Shown here piece by piece: positions 53,291 to 64,000 of a stretch of 64,000 bases of DNA; the stretch's first letter is position 1, and each line of letters opens with the position of its first letter. The notes under the pieces are model-generated. The model was not told the DNA's origin. It saw nothing but the letters and a program-made list of their open reading frames with translations, and ran no database searches. A program made the position numbers and the translations under genes. The stretch lies in contig OX104134.1 of assembly GCA_944470555.2 (NCBI GenBank), positions 16,285,248 to 16,349,247 of the forward strand. Direction: 5' to 3'. Source of the stretch: Heterobilharzia americana. Taxonomy: Eukaryota; Platyhelminthes; Trematoda; Strigeidida; Schistosomatidae.

Positions 53291-53479
53291 TAAATTATAG
53301 CACAGAAGGTGACCTTTATGATCATATATTTACATCGTGATCCAAAACAAAGGCCAATATTATGTAGGTGAGTGAATTAACAAATCGGTCAGGGAAGCTA
53401 TTTCTAGTTGTTCGAATGAAGCGGAAGAAAAATACGGTAAGAAATTTAGTTGGACTATAAAAATTATACAGCAAACCTA

Positions 53480-55062
53480 GATGCCAAAGAGGAGAAACAA
53501 AAGAAACAATGGCTCAACACTTCAAAAGACTCTTGAATCGACCACCATCACCACCAATTCCAACTCATCCAGAAATACCAACAATAACCACATAATTATA
53601 AGGTAAACAAGACCTCCGACAGAAGCTGAAGTGCAGTGCTGAACGCCATTAAGTTTCTGAAAGCCAGGAAAGTAGCAGGACTAGATGGAATTCCAGCCGA
53701 CGCAGAGACAACAGCGAACATGCTCATACCACTACCACAGAAGGTTTGGAAGGAAGGTAAGGTACCTACCGATTGATTGGAAGGTCTATCTTGTCAAACT
53801 CCCAAAGAAGGGCGATCTAAGTCTCTAAAAGAAGTGGCGAGGAATCATGCTACATCCCTGTCCACACCAAGCAAAATATAAAGCTCCATCATACTAGAGA
53901 GACTGAAAAATGCCCTGGGTTCAAAAATACGACCAGAACAGGCTGGCTGACTGGCGTCAGGAAGAAAAAATCATGTGTGGATCAAATTTTAACACTACCC
54001 CACGCTACGCTACGCATCATCATAGAACAGAGGACAAAATGCAGTCAACTGGACCTCCACCTCAACTTCATCGACTGTGAAAAGGCATTCGACAGCGTCG
54101 ATCGAGAAGTAATTTGGCAGGCAGCTGCTTCAACACTACACTCCTACTGCCACAAATATTTATCAACCTCATTCAACAGCTGGCTATATGAAGACGCCAC
54201 ATGCCAAGTGATTGAAAATGGAGAGCTCAGTGACGCCCTTGAAGTGAAGACAGGATACAGGAGTCAGACGAGGCTGCCACCTACTATCACTGATGATCTT
54301 CCTGATTACGGTCAACTGGACTGTTTTGGAATGGATCATGTAACAAACCATCATGAACGGAGAAACTTAACGAAGTTATCTCTTCCACCTACCTACCTAA
54401 GTAGCATCGTTTCAATTACGGACGGTGGCACAGGCACACATGAGGATGTCAAAGTCACGATTGGAAAGACAGCAAGACAGGCCATTCTTAGTCTGAAATC
54501 AATCAGCGTGGAGATCTACTGCACTCCACTCAGCATAAAGCGTGAACGAGATCTGGATTTTCAACACTAATGTCAGTCAAGTCAGTGTGATGGTTGAGAG
54601 ACTTGGCGCGTCATGAAGAGCATTTCCAACAAAGCACAGACATTGATCAACAACTGCCCACCACCTACGCTCACTCCATACTGACACTGAAGATCAGATG
54701 TCCAGAATAATAAGGATAAGAATAAGCCACAAGGAAGTCTAGCTAGCTGGCAACGAACCAACCAATTATCATCCCATCCATCACCCAATAAATATGCAGA
54801 AGAGAGTGGAAATGGATTGTATTGGGCATAGACTGAGAAGAGGATCTGAGGACACGACGCGTCAGGCAAGGCCGTCGATTGAACGCCAAAAGGGAAACGA
54901 CGAGTTTGACGTCAGAGACGATGGTGACATGGAGGAGATTGTGTGAGGAAGAAATGAAATGTTGTTGGTAGTGGTGGTGGCAGGTTGAAAAGACTGGAGA
55001 GAAGAGAGTGAAACGGAGAGGTGGTACTGAAGCCCTATGTTCTCTTAGGAACCCAAGAGAAA
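53480..55062 (+). mobile_element. RTE-like retrotransposon, plus strand, internally deleted
   Basis: The plus-strand reverse transcriptase starts with NAIKFLKARKVAGLDGIPAD-like sequence near 53645, then VKLPKKGDLS near 53800. The longest frame follows at 53977-54570, with LRIIIEQ, LNFIDCEKAFDSVDRE (the first catalytic aspartate block) and ALEVKTGYRSQTR. Right after this the segment with the catalytic FADD/YADD motif is missing, and the sequence resumes with the ISVEIYC and DLDFQH thumb region and the C-terminal tail to about 55062. The N-terminal endonuclease is absent. The element is dead by deletion, frameshift and 5' truncation. Confidence 0.8.
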
Positions 55063-55197
55063 ATTATAGTGGAGTTGTGAGTCATCAGGCTGAAGAAAGA
55101 ATAAATAAATATTTTGGACAGATGAATATTTTAAAATCAAACAGTGGATAATAGTTATCTTTACTATCACTATTAATAACGATAATGTTACTTATAC

Positions 55198-55304
55198 TCC
55201 ATTTTTAGTTGATTTATTAGATAATAAATTATATCCAAAACGTAATCCGGTGAACATTACTGTTCCACTGTGTGATATACCTAATAAATCAACTAAAATG
55301 GGAT
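55198..55304. repeat. short inverted repeat around a 60-bp spacer
   Basis: TTTTAGTTGATTTATTAG near 55204-55221 and CTAATAAATCAACTAAAA near 55282-55299 are perfect reverse complements, extended by CCAT/ATGG on the outside with one extra T. The origin is unknown; it may mark an element border. Confidence 0.7.
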
Positions 55305-55599
55305 TACATCCCACCTCAGTGGTCAGATTTCACTCTTACAATAGAGGTACTTAACATATACTTGAAGTGTGAATGATAACCAAATGCATTGGTTCGCAGA
55401 ATCTGTTTGACTCAGAAAGGTTCGTAAACTTCATGAAAATAGTAGGTCAATAAAATATTATGAAATAGGACCAGATAAATTGTTAAAATAAAACCAATAT
55501 TTTTTGACATGATTAAAACGATTAAGTGAAGTAATACCGGAAACTACTCAAACATGAATAAATTAGGAATAATTCACGCGGAATGGTCTGAAATTAAGT

Positions 55600-57600
55600 T
55601 GCGTTCTACCTTCTTGTGAAGTATTACTGGTAACCCTCTATGTTGGTCATTAATGTTTTCCGAATTTGTGGGATGTCTTATCCATCTTTTCTGTTAACCT
55701 CAGAAGAGTTTGAGCAAATGTGTACACCTTTTGCAATGGCTCTCTCTTTATGAGAAAGGTAACCTTTTTGCAAGACTTTTTCAAGTTTTCAAGATCAAAG
55801 GCATTTTTTGGTTTCTACTTACAGCTTCGACCGTGTATGGTTGGATGTGTTAGTACTTGACGTGATATCTCCTCGGTATATGTGGCATCCCAGTCACTAC
55901 AGTCTACCTTATAAACGCGGTTGTTGTTCCAAATGGGAGATCAGTTCTTTCAATTTTCACAGGTATGAGTGTAAAGTGTTCGTCACCTTAAAGAGTACTC
56001 TGATGTTGTAACTGTCAGGGATACGTCTTATTTCTTCTGGTGTAGATGTTTGATAAAGAAGTACTGCAATACTTATCAAATCTTACTGCGTTGGATTTCT
56101 CATGTCCTTCTTGACGAAATTATTTTTATCCTTTTTAGTAGCCTCTCCTGATATTTGTTTTGTTCTCAGACTTCTCAAACAAGTTGTCTATCTTCTTTCT
56201 GAGATTTCACTTTACTTGGTATCCTTTGTGATCCAGTCAACGGATTTTCGGGAATGTTTAACTTAGATCGTAATAGGTGGTCTGAATCGAAATCAGGATA
56301 CTTGCTAGAATGTATATCTTTTCGACAGATATCAATATCAAGTGTTACGTCGTTGTTTCGTATGGCCCAGTAGTTTAGGAGAGGTAACCTTCTGGGTTCT
56401 GTTTCTAGTTCATAAGTGAATTTTATAGAACGTAAACGGCTGTTGAGATATTCCAAAATATTTTCTAGACCTTGTCTTATGGTTGTGACAAAGGTGTCAC
56501 CAATGTGCCCCCACCATATTTGTGTTTTTAAATGGTATTGGCTTAATAGGTCCGATTCCACTTTGTACACACGTAAGTTAGACACAATAGGTGAAACCGG
56601 TGAGCCCATTGCTACTCCGCTGGTTTGACGGTAAGAATTTTCTTGTGAAGTAAAAAGGGTTGGGGTCAAACGTAATTTCAGTGTATCATAGGTTTCACTG
56701 ATAGAAATACTACATCCAAGTGATAAGAAAGTATTAGATTTTAGTAAAGATTTAACAACTTGTATGCTTTCATCAACCGGAATATTTGTATACAGAGAAA
56801 CAACAGCAAAGCTAACCATTGTTTCATCATCTTAAATGCATGTTTTGTAATAATTTATTTTTAAAATCTAATGAATTTTCAGTGCCACTTACCAAGTTGT
56901 CTTGTAATGGTTTAAGGACTCTTGTGGGGTATTTAGAAAGGTTAAATGTTTGAGAATTGGTAGGATCCATAACTGGAAGAAACAAAACATCGGGTTTGTG
57001 AATTTTGGATAGACCATAGAAGCGTGAAACGACATAACTTTTTGGTGCCAAATCAAACCACAATTCCTTACCTGGTTTCGGTTTCAGATTATGTATTAAT
57101 TTGTCAGTCTATATTTCTACTTTGCTAAGTATAAGCTTATGCTTCTTGTTTTCTAACACTCCATAAGGTCCACTGGATAAGTGCTCGGTGACGTTTTGTT
57201 AATAGTCGGCTTTCAGAATCCATATATTCTTATCATTTTAAAGAGCGAATTGAACTTTCCTCTTTCTTTGAAGTGTTCATATTTGAAAGTTTTTGATTAA
57301 TTAGGACATATCAAATTTTATGTCTTATTTCTTCTGTAGAAGTTTTCTGAATTAGTTTTATTGCCAGTCCTACAGTATGATCATTGGTGGACGATTTAAA
57401 TTAAAGTCTAGTCCTTTGGATGATAGAGAATTTTCCTCGTCTGTAATAACACAATCAGATGAGTTACATACTAATTTGAGATTAGATGGTTGGTTCTCTA
57501 GCATAACATTTCGTTTATTTGAGTTCCGAATGAATGCATTAAATTTTCTTATCTGCCTTTATTTGACTTTCTCTACATAATAAATAATCTTGCCTTCATT
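55600..57600 (-). mobile_element. Penelope-like element, degenerate
   Basis: Minus strand, in order from the N-terminus. ITDEENSLSSKGLDFNL near 57400-57460 is the conserved SKGLNF block. FYGLSKIHKPDVLFLPVMD and FNLSKYPTRVLKPL lie at 56827-57063. FAVVSLYTNIPVDESI and SGVAMGSPVSPIVSNL lie at 56530-56819. The catalytic motif is WWGHIGDTFVTTI where active elements have a YVDD-type box. After a shift, VYKVDCSDWDATYTEEISR at 55860-55915 is a relic of the GIY-YIG endonuclease. RT plus GIY-YIG is diagnostic of Penelope-like elements. Frame breaks at 56820, in the linker and around the endonuclease show it is inactive. The boundaries are approximate. Confidence 0.85.
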
Positions 57601-57604
57601 TCAC

Positions 57605-59690
57605 AAAATCAAATAATATATCATGTAAGCTTTGTAGAACAAAATATTTTATACCACCATTGAATTTTTTATACGATTTCGATAGCACAAGTGAACTGCA
57701 CCATATACTATGTATGATCAAAATGTTGATCATATTAGTCATGTATTATACTCTTCCTCTCATCTCCCTAGTTACTCATCTATTTTGTAGAACGTTTACG
57801 GAGGAATGATCATCTGGTTATTATGTAATGTTAATTTTACGCTGCTTTCTTCCTGACACTAACACTATATTCCCAGTAAATTTCCAGTCTAACAAATAAC
57901 TTATCAAGTATTTGTTCTTATCACCATGTTGTCCATTGACTGTCATTGTCTACCTCGAGATACAGAAGTTGAACCAATACATATTTTTGTTAACAGTCTA
58001 TTGGCCTCAAGCTTGAAGAACAACACGTCTTATACTAAATACATAAACACAACAAGCAGTCATATAATTCTTGAGGCTTAATGGTTACACCCACATAGTT
58101 TACAGATTAAATCTGCTAAACAAATTATTTCACTGCAGTTTAGAATGGTTATTTCATAAGGCTGTAGAGAAATATAGAAAATAATGGGAAACACGAACAA
58201 CTAGTTACATAGTGAAATTAAATCAGAAAGGCAGAAGCACACCTACAGTTGTGATAGTGCAAACAAACGTTTATCCTGAGAAAAATTCACAGGCTGTGTA
58301 TACAGTTAGAACTTGACACCCACTTCAGTTATCATTGAACAACTTAGCTATTGGGTGAAACTTGTATAACTAAATAATGGGAAAGTGAATAAACCATTCA
58401 CTCTCCTACCAGTGTGAAAGTAATGAAAAATTTATATGACAGACTGGATTCCACGGTCGATCATCAACTAGGCTTGTAGGTGGTAAGGTTTATGGTGGAT
58501 GTCTAGAATAAGGCTTTCTAATGCATTTAACAAAGAAAGACTTTTCATTGCAACATTATTCTTCCCGTGATGTAAAGATGATCTTTCCCTTTACACTTCG
58601 TAAACACCACCAATACATCAAGAATATACCTATTTAATGGGTTACTTATCTTGAAGACATAACTAAGAAGATATAAGTGAAAATGCATAAAATGAAAACA
58701 TTAAGATAAATTTTCAACTTTCAAAGTTCTTATAAACATGAGACTTTTTGGTGCCTTGAATCTGGTGCTTATGTGATACGACAGAACAAAATTGTGTTAC
58801 GGTAGTAGGAAAATACAAAAGCCCAGCAAGACACATAAACCAGCATAAAATAATTCATCTAAGAAATATTTATATGCAATGGGTTATTTTTAAAAGCTGC
58901 GAAAATTTCATCAACAACAAAAAAGGTTACTGTAATATCACCTAACATAACCGTAACGATGGCATATCCCCTTAACATATCAAATCATTAGACTACAGAG
59001 TGAATAAAACATTGCAACAAGACTGTTACACAAACAGCAGGTCAATAAAAATAGAACAGTATGGTTTTTTGAGGTGTTTTTGCAGAAATAAAAATAGTCA
59101 GTGATCCTTCAATATTCTTATAAGCTTTGCATCTATTGAATTATTCTGTTACTGGAGTAGAACTGTAACATTGACTATTGTTGTATTCATTTGGTTCTCA
59201 TGACTTTTTTCCACATCATAACATTACAACTAAACACTTCACTTTTCGGGAAGAAGTGCTTTGGATATCTCACTACGATTATTTCAAATACCAATCTTGG
59301 AGATTTTTGAATATAGGAACTTAGTTTCATGCCGTAATTAGAAAGATTCATCTTAATGGGTTTTGATGATTTAGTAATAAAATTATGTGTAGTTGACTTT
59401 TTGAAGGAAATTTTGATTTGAAATATACAGTCGTATAATATCCTCCTTCTACTTGTTTTCTCCATCCTCAACTTTTTGGAAGAAATGTTCTACCTGCCTA
59501 GTGCTACAAATGGAGTACTTCGATGCGTTATGATTAAATCTCCAGTAACTGCTATCTGATTTCGTTGATAAGGAGATCACTGTAAACAATTGCATGAGTG
59601 AATTCAGATTATTCCACTGGAACAACGGAAAAATTGTTTCATAGCCAGCATTCAAGCTTAACTCTTGTTGGTCAGACAGTATCTACTTAG
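57605..59690. other. AT-rich DNA, nothing recognised
   Basis: ORFs of 94 and 68 codons on the minus strand (59187-59471, 59449-59655) have no recognised motifs. No transporter exon was seen on the plus strand. Confidence 0.4.
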
Positions 59691-59708
59691 AGCAGGCGAA
59701 AAATTAGC

Positions 59709-59920
59709 ATGTTTAGAAGAAGAGGAGATAATATACTAGTGGTGGAAAGAAGTTTGAATCTGAAAGAAAATAAAGTTGCTGATGAAAATCGAATGGATAG
59801 CGACCACCATAGTTCATACTTATTGAGCCCCGAAACTGCTAATTATGAGTATAATCACGTAATCAAACAAAAATCCGAACCTCTTCAACCGCACGCACCA
59901 GTCAATATTTATGTGCAGAA
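59709..59920 (+). CDS. possible first or internal exon of an unidentified gene
   Basis: The frame starts ATGTTTAGAAGAAGAGG and codes a hydrophilic 70-residue segment beginning MFRRRGDNILVVERSLNL and ending PHAPVNIYVQ. It runs straight into AA|GTAAGT, a perfect donor, at 59921. If not spliced it stops two codons later at TAA. Acidic and polar composition with no membrane segment would suit the cytoplasmic N-terminus of a membrane protein or a linker, but I recognise no family. The phase-2 donor does not fit the first transporter exon (phase 0), and the exon lies downstream of that gene, so it would belong to another gene to the right or to an unknown tail. Confidence 0.35.
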
Positions 59921-59924
59921 GTAA

Positions 59925-60255
59925 GTTCACTCAGAGAAGAGAGTTCAGTCTCTTCTATTGTTTCATTGTGTCAAAGATACGCCCGTACAAGGAAAACTAG
60001 TTAACGTTCAAGAAATTCACATTTTATAAACCTACACTTCCGAAAGACTGAAAACTCATGCACTGTACTAAGACGAGGTGCATAATACCTCTAGAATTAT
60101 AGATATAAAACATTCGACAAATTTCCGCCTAATGTAAATATCGGAAGCAAAATGGTTGTCGGGCGTTTATTTCTGTTTCTTCTGCTTGCGTATGTTTCCA
60201 GTCTGGTAATTTGTTTGATTACTTAATTACCTTAGGGTGACGATAACGATAAGAT
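59925..60255. other. AT-rich DNA, nothing recognised
   Basis: If the upstream exon is real, this is the start of its intron. No other feature was recognised. Confidence 0.4.
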
Positions 60256-60257
60256 TT

Positions 60258-63200
60258 TTATTATTATTATTAGTCCCTGGGGTTCCTAATGGAACATAGG
60301 GCTTTAGTAGCACGTCTCCAGTGAAATCTGTTCTCTGAAATCTTTTCAACATGGCTCCACGATAGCCCACAACCTCTCATTTCCTCTTTGCACGATCTCC
60401 TCCATGTCACCCTCGCCTCAGACGCCCAACTTGTCGCTTCTAATAGGGGTTCTAATCGACGACCTGGCCTGGCCTGGCAGGTGGTGTCCCCAGTCGGCCT
60501 TCTCAGTGTATGCCCAATCCAATCCAATCCAATCCAATCCATCTCCACTTCCTTCCACCACATATTTGTTCAGCGATAGCTTCTTGGTTGGTGCGTCGCC
60601 AGGTAGCAGTTCCTTGTTGCTTATTTTCATTATTCTCGCCATCTGATCTTCAGTATCGAGACAGCGTAGGCAGTTGTTGATGAATGTCTGTAGTCTATGG
60701 GAAATGCCTTTCGTGACGCGCCAAGTCTCTGAGCCATACAGAAGCACTGACTTGGCTGATGTTGGTATTGAAAATCTGGGTCTTGTTCCACATGCTGAGT
60801 GCAAAAGATCTCCACACTGGTTTCAGGCTAATGAGCGACTGTCTTGCTTTTCCGATTCCTCGTCTGTGCCACCACCTGTAATTGAAACAGTGCTTCCTAG
60901 ATAGGTGAAGGAGGTTACTTCCTTCAAGTTTCTCCCGTTCACGGTGATTGGAGTTTGTTGTTGTTGTTGGAGGTGTTGGTACGGTATCTTCATCACTTCT
61001 GTCTTCTCTATATTCACCTGAAGTCCCGTCTTCGCTGCCATGCCCTGCCTCTTCTGTCAACTTGTTAGTTTTCGCCTGTACATCTTCAAGTTTATGTGAC
61101 ATCAGACACAAGTCATAGTTAACGAAATCCAGATCTTCTAGGTTCTTTTCTGCAGTCCAGCGTATCCCCCTCATCTCGCTCCCCACAGTTGTCAGCTGCA
61201 TGATCCAGTCGACCACAATCAGGAATATCATGTGTGATAGTAGGCAACCTTGTTTCACTCCTACTCCTATCTTCACTTCACTTCAAAGTCATCACTGAGG
61301 TTCTCATTGTGAATTAGTTAGCCGGCATGTGGCGTCTTCATATAGTTGTTGAATGAGGCGGATAAAGGTTGGCGGTGCTTCGTAGTAGTGAAGCAGTTTC
61401 CAGATTACCTCTCAGTCGACGCTGTCAAAGGCCTTCTCAAAGTCGATAAAGTTGAGTTGACTGCCATTCTATACTCTGTTTTATGATGATGCGTAGTGTA
61501 GCGTTGCAATTTGGTCCGCACATGATTTGTACTTCCTGAAGCCATCCAGTCAGCCTGTTACGGTCGGAGATTTGAATCCAGTGCATCCTTTAGCCTCTCC
61601 AGGATGATGCGGCTTAATATTTTGCTTGCTCTGGGTGGACAGGAGAGTGATTCCGCACCAGTTCTTGCAAACACTGAGGTCTCCCTTCTTCGGCAGTTTG
61701 ACAAGATAACCCTTCTTCAGATCACTAGCCAGGTATCTTCTCTTCCTTCCACACCATCTGCAATAGTGGTGTGGTGTGAGCATGCCCACTGCTGTTGTCT
61801 CTGAGTCTGTTCTCAGTGCTTCTGGTGGGATCCCATCTGGTTCTGCTGCTTTCTCACATTTCATTAGCTTTATGGCGTTCACGACTTCTACTTTTGTTGG
61901 AAAAATTATGTTCGCTTGTAGTTCAGCGGCTGGGCTGTAGGTGGTATTTCTGGACGAAGTGCAGGTGGTGGTGGTCGATTCAAGAGCTTCTTGAAGTGGT
62001 CGGCCAGCCCATTGTTTCCTTTGTTTCTCTTCTTTCGTAATTAAATTTCCTTCATCATCTTTTATGGGCTTCGTCTGAGTTGATTTCTCCCCTCCCAGAT
62101 AGTAACCTGGTTATTCAATACAATGTTGTCAGGTTTCTGTCTCCGCTACATGCAGCCTATTCTGCTTCACTTGCCAGTGTTTCGTAGAAGTGTCTTTTGT
62201 CTTTCCGTGCACTCTTCTTCACTTCTTTCTTCAGTGTAGTGTTTTATACATTGTACTCAGTCAGCTCCTCATGTCGTTTAGCATCCATGCACTGGTTTGT
62301 CTTCTGCTTCACCATCACCATCCTCCTCTCCCTGCCTGCTCTATCAGCTTCCAGTTATCCATTGAGATCCATCCCTTATCTTCTTTCTTCTTCCTTCCTA
62401 ATATGGCTGTGAAGGTTTCTCTCCACATAGCTTTCAAAGACTTCCAGTGTTCTTCCACACACGTTTCTTCACGGATGTTCCTCGATATCTCTCATTTTGT
62501 CTTCATGGCTGACTGACGTGAAGATTTCCTTTGTAGTTTCATCCTTCAGTTTCCGAGTGTTGTTCTTGAACTGCGGCCTATCACCAGCTTCCCTGAAGGC
62601 TTTTAACTTGATTTTGAAGGTAGGTTTCTTGCACTAGACAGTGAGTGGTGTGAACCTACACCTGCTCCTCTTCTTCACCTTGTGTCAAGTAGGCTGACTG
62701 CGTCTCCATTTTCTTGAGATTGAGATGTAGTCGATCTGATTTTTAGTGTGTCCTGGTGAAATCTATGTCGCTTTGTGGATATCCTTGTGCTTAAACACAC
62801 TGTCCCGCTTCCAATCACCAAATCGTTGAATGCACAGAATTCTGCAAACAATTCTCCATTCTCCTTCATCGCCTCACCGAGCGCTTCTCGACCCATGATC
62901 AGTTAGTTCTCTTCTTGTGTTGTCTGCTCCCAGTTTGGCATTCATGTCGCCCATCAGAATTTTGATATCGACAACTGAGGTCTTGTCCAGTGTTGATTGC
63001 AGTTGTCTGTAGAATTCTTCCCTCCTCTGTTGATCTGCATTATTTGTAGGTGCATAGGGTAGCATTGTATGATTGTGACCTTCCTTCCTTTTGAGTTGAA
63101 TCTTGCTGTCATGATCTTGATTTCGGAGGAGATTGGTTCCCACTGCATGAGAACCTTCGATGCTCTTGAGGACATCATGATAGCCACTCCATAACTCAGT

Positions 63201-63640
63201 GTGCTGTGCTCGTGGTTGTCGTCTGGGTGACAATATCGGAGTAGATTATTGATTCTCCAGTTGACAGTTTGGAGAGTCCACTCCCATCCTATCTGTTTTC
63301 GCAAATTCCAACCACTTCGATGTGATACCTCTTCATCTCGTTTGCAATCTGTGCTGCCTTGCTGGGTTCAAACATCGTGCGGACATTCCATTTCCCCAAG
63401 TTTACTTTCGCTTTCATCGAGAGAGAGAAGAAATTTTGGCCAATTGGCTTCTGGGAGGCTTTCACCAACTGGAGTCATTTCGCCTCTCCGATTCCAGCGA
63501 GGAGTAGGTTTGTTATTATTTTTTATATTTCGTTTGTGCTTTGAAGTTTGCTTAGCGGTTAGATTTGTTTTCCGGTGTAGGGTTGGTAGCCCTATGCCCA
63601 AGCTTCCCTCTTTATGGGCACTTAGGATCGGCTAGTAACT
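60258..63640 (-). mobile_element. RTE-like non-LTR retrotransposon, nearly full length, inactive
   Basis: Minus strand, about 3.4 kb, the usual length of an RTE element. N-terminal region at 63370-63600 (NWPKFLLSLDESESKLGEME). Endonuclease in shifting frames: SRASKVLMQWEPISSEIKI, YAPTNNADQQRREEFYRQLQ, ILMGDMNAKLGADN and MKENGELFAEFCAFNDLVIG between 62700 and 63300. Linker at 62100-62650. Reverse transcriptase from IKLMKCEKAAEPDGIPPEAL and LVKLPKKGDLSVCKNWCGIT (61550-61882), through KQGCLLSHMIFLIVVDWIMQ near 61200-61260, to SVLLYGSETWRVTKGISH and the C-terminal tail ending ALCSIRNPRD at 60270. A (TAA)n tail follows at 60258-60273. The catalytic block reads LDFVNYDLCL where LDFADDL is expected, and several frameshifts are present, so it cannot move on its own. 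Confidence 0.88.
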
Positions 63641-64000
63641 AGTGAACTAGTTAACCAGGCGAGGTTTAACGATAAGATGCTAGACTGTAATTAAATCGTG
63701 TAGAGTTTCCCTTCTTAATCATTTCGCCGTGTGATATGGCAGTTACAAAATATTTATCTTGGTGTGTTTTTCTTCGAACCTTTCCGGTCTTCTCATATCT
63801 CACCAATTTCCAAAAGAATTTTCCCCTCAACTTTCTAAATTAGGAAGTTGATAAAATTTGGTATTACTCAGCCTCTCCTCTTATGTTTTATGAACTCCTG
63901 CATCTTGGCTGTCCTCCTCTATTTTTCACTTTTATTTTTTCCCAGGCTGCTGAAAAAAAGACTATGCTATATTGCATACAGCTATGAAGATTGTCTGCAG
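63641..64000. other. flank of the RTE-like element
   Basis: This may include the 5' untranslated part of the element up to about 63700 (CTAGTAACTAGTGAACTAG region, rich in short CTAGT repeats). Beyond that nothing was recognised before the window ends. Confidence 0.4.

Noticed and set aside
60388..60646. Overlapping plus-strand ORFs rich in repeated IQSNP
   Set aside because: They are the antisense of the retrotransposon C-terminal tail, where CCAAT repeats keep several frames open.

Overview
The window looks like genomic DNA of a blood fluke (genus Schistosoma, or a close relative). It is AT-rich, its one clear gene has short exons split by multi-kilobase introns, and it is littered with schistosome-type repeats: tRNA-headed Smα-like repeats that encode hammerhead ribozymes, RTE-like and other non-LTR retrotransposons, and a Penelope-like element. 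The species cannot be fixed from the sequence alone. There are two short runs of N (15898-15907 and 52209-52226).

Layout. 1-715: 3' part of an RTE-like element on the minus strand. 716-22731: mostly AT-rich DNA without recognisable genes, with scattered decayed hammerhead SINEs, a LINE 3' end (about 16241-16796) and a possible solo LTR (about 11622-11904). 22732-47687: eight plus-strand exons, with matching phases, of an SLC6-family Na+/Cl- coupled transporter. They cover TM1 to TM8; the N-terminal exon(s) and the TM9-12 exons were not found. The introns carry hammerhead SINEs, including a perfect 285-bp inverted pair at 36380-37110, a LINE endonuclease fragment at about 41540-42980, and a long hairpin at 37601-37890. 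47688-64000: retroelement-rich DNA. It holds an Smα-like repeat, three more RTE-like copies (two with internal deletions, one almost full length but inactivated) and a degenerate Penelope-like element at about 55600-57600. A possible orphan exon lies at 59709-59920.

How it fits together. The only host gene I can support is the transporter, and the rest is mobile-element sediment. The most interesting signal is a family of tRNA-promoter plus hammerhead repeats that occurs as head-to-head (inverted) pairs or as units with inverted ends. Two copies, at 36425-36470 and 37020-37065, keep a complete type I hammerhead core.

All alignments to families were done by eye from known motifs. No search or folding program was run.
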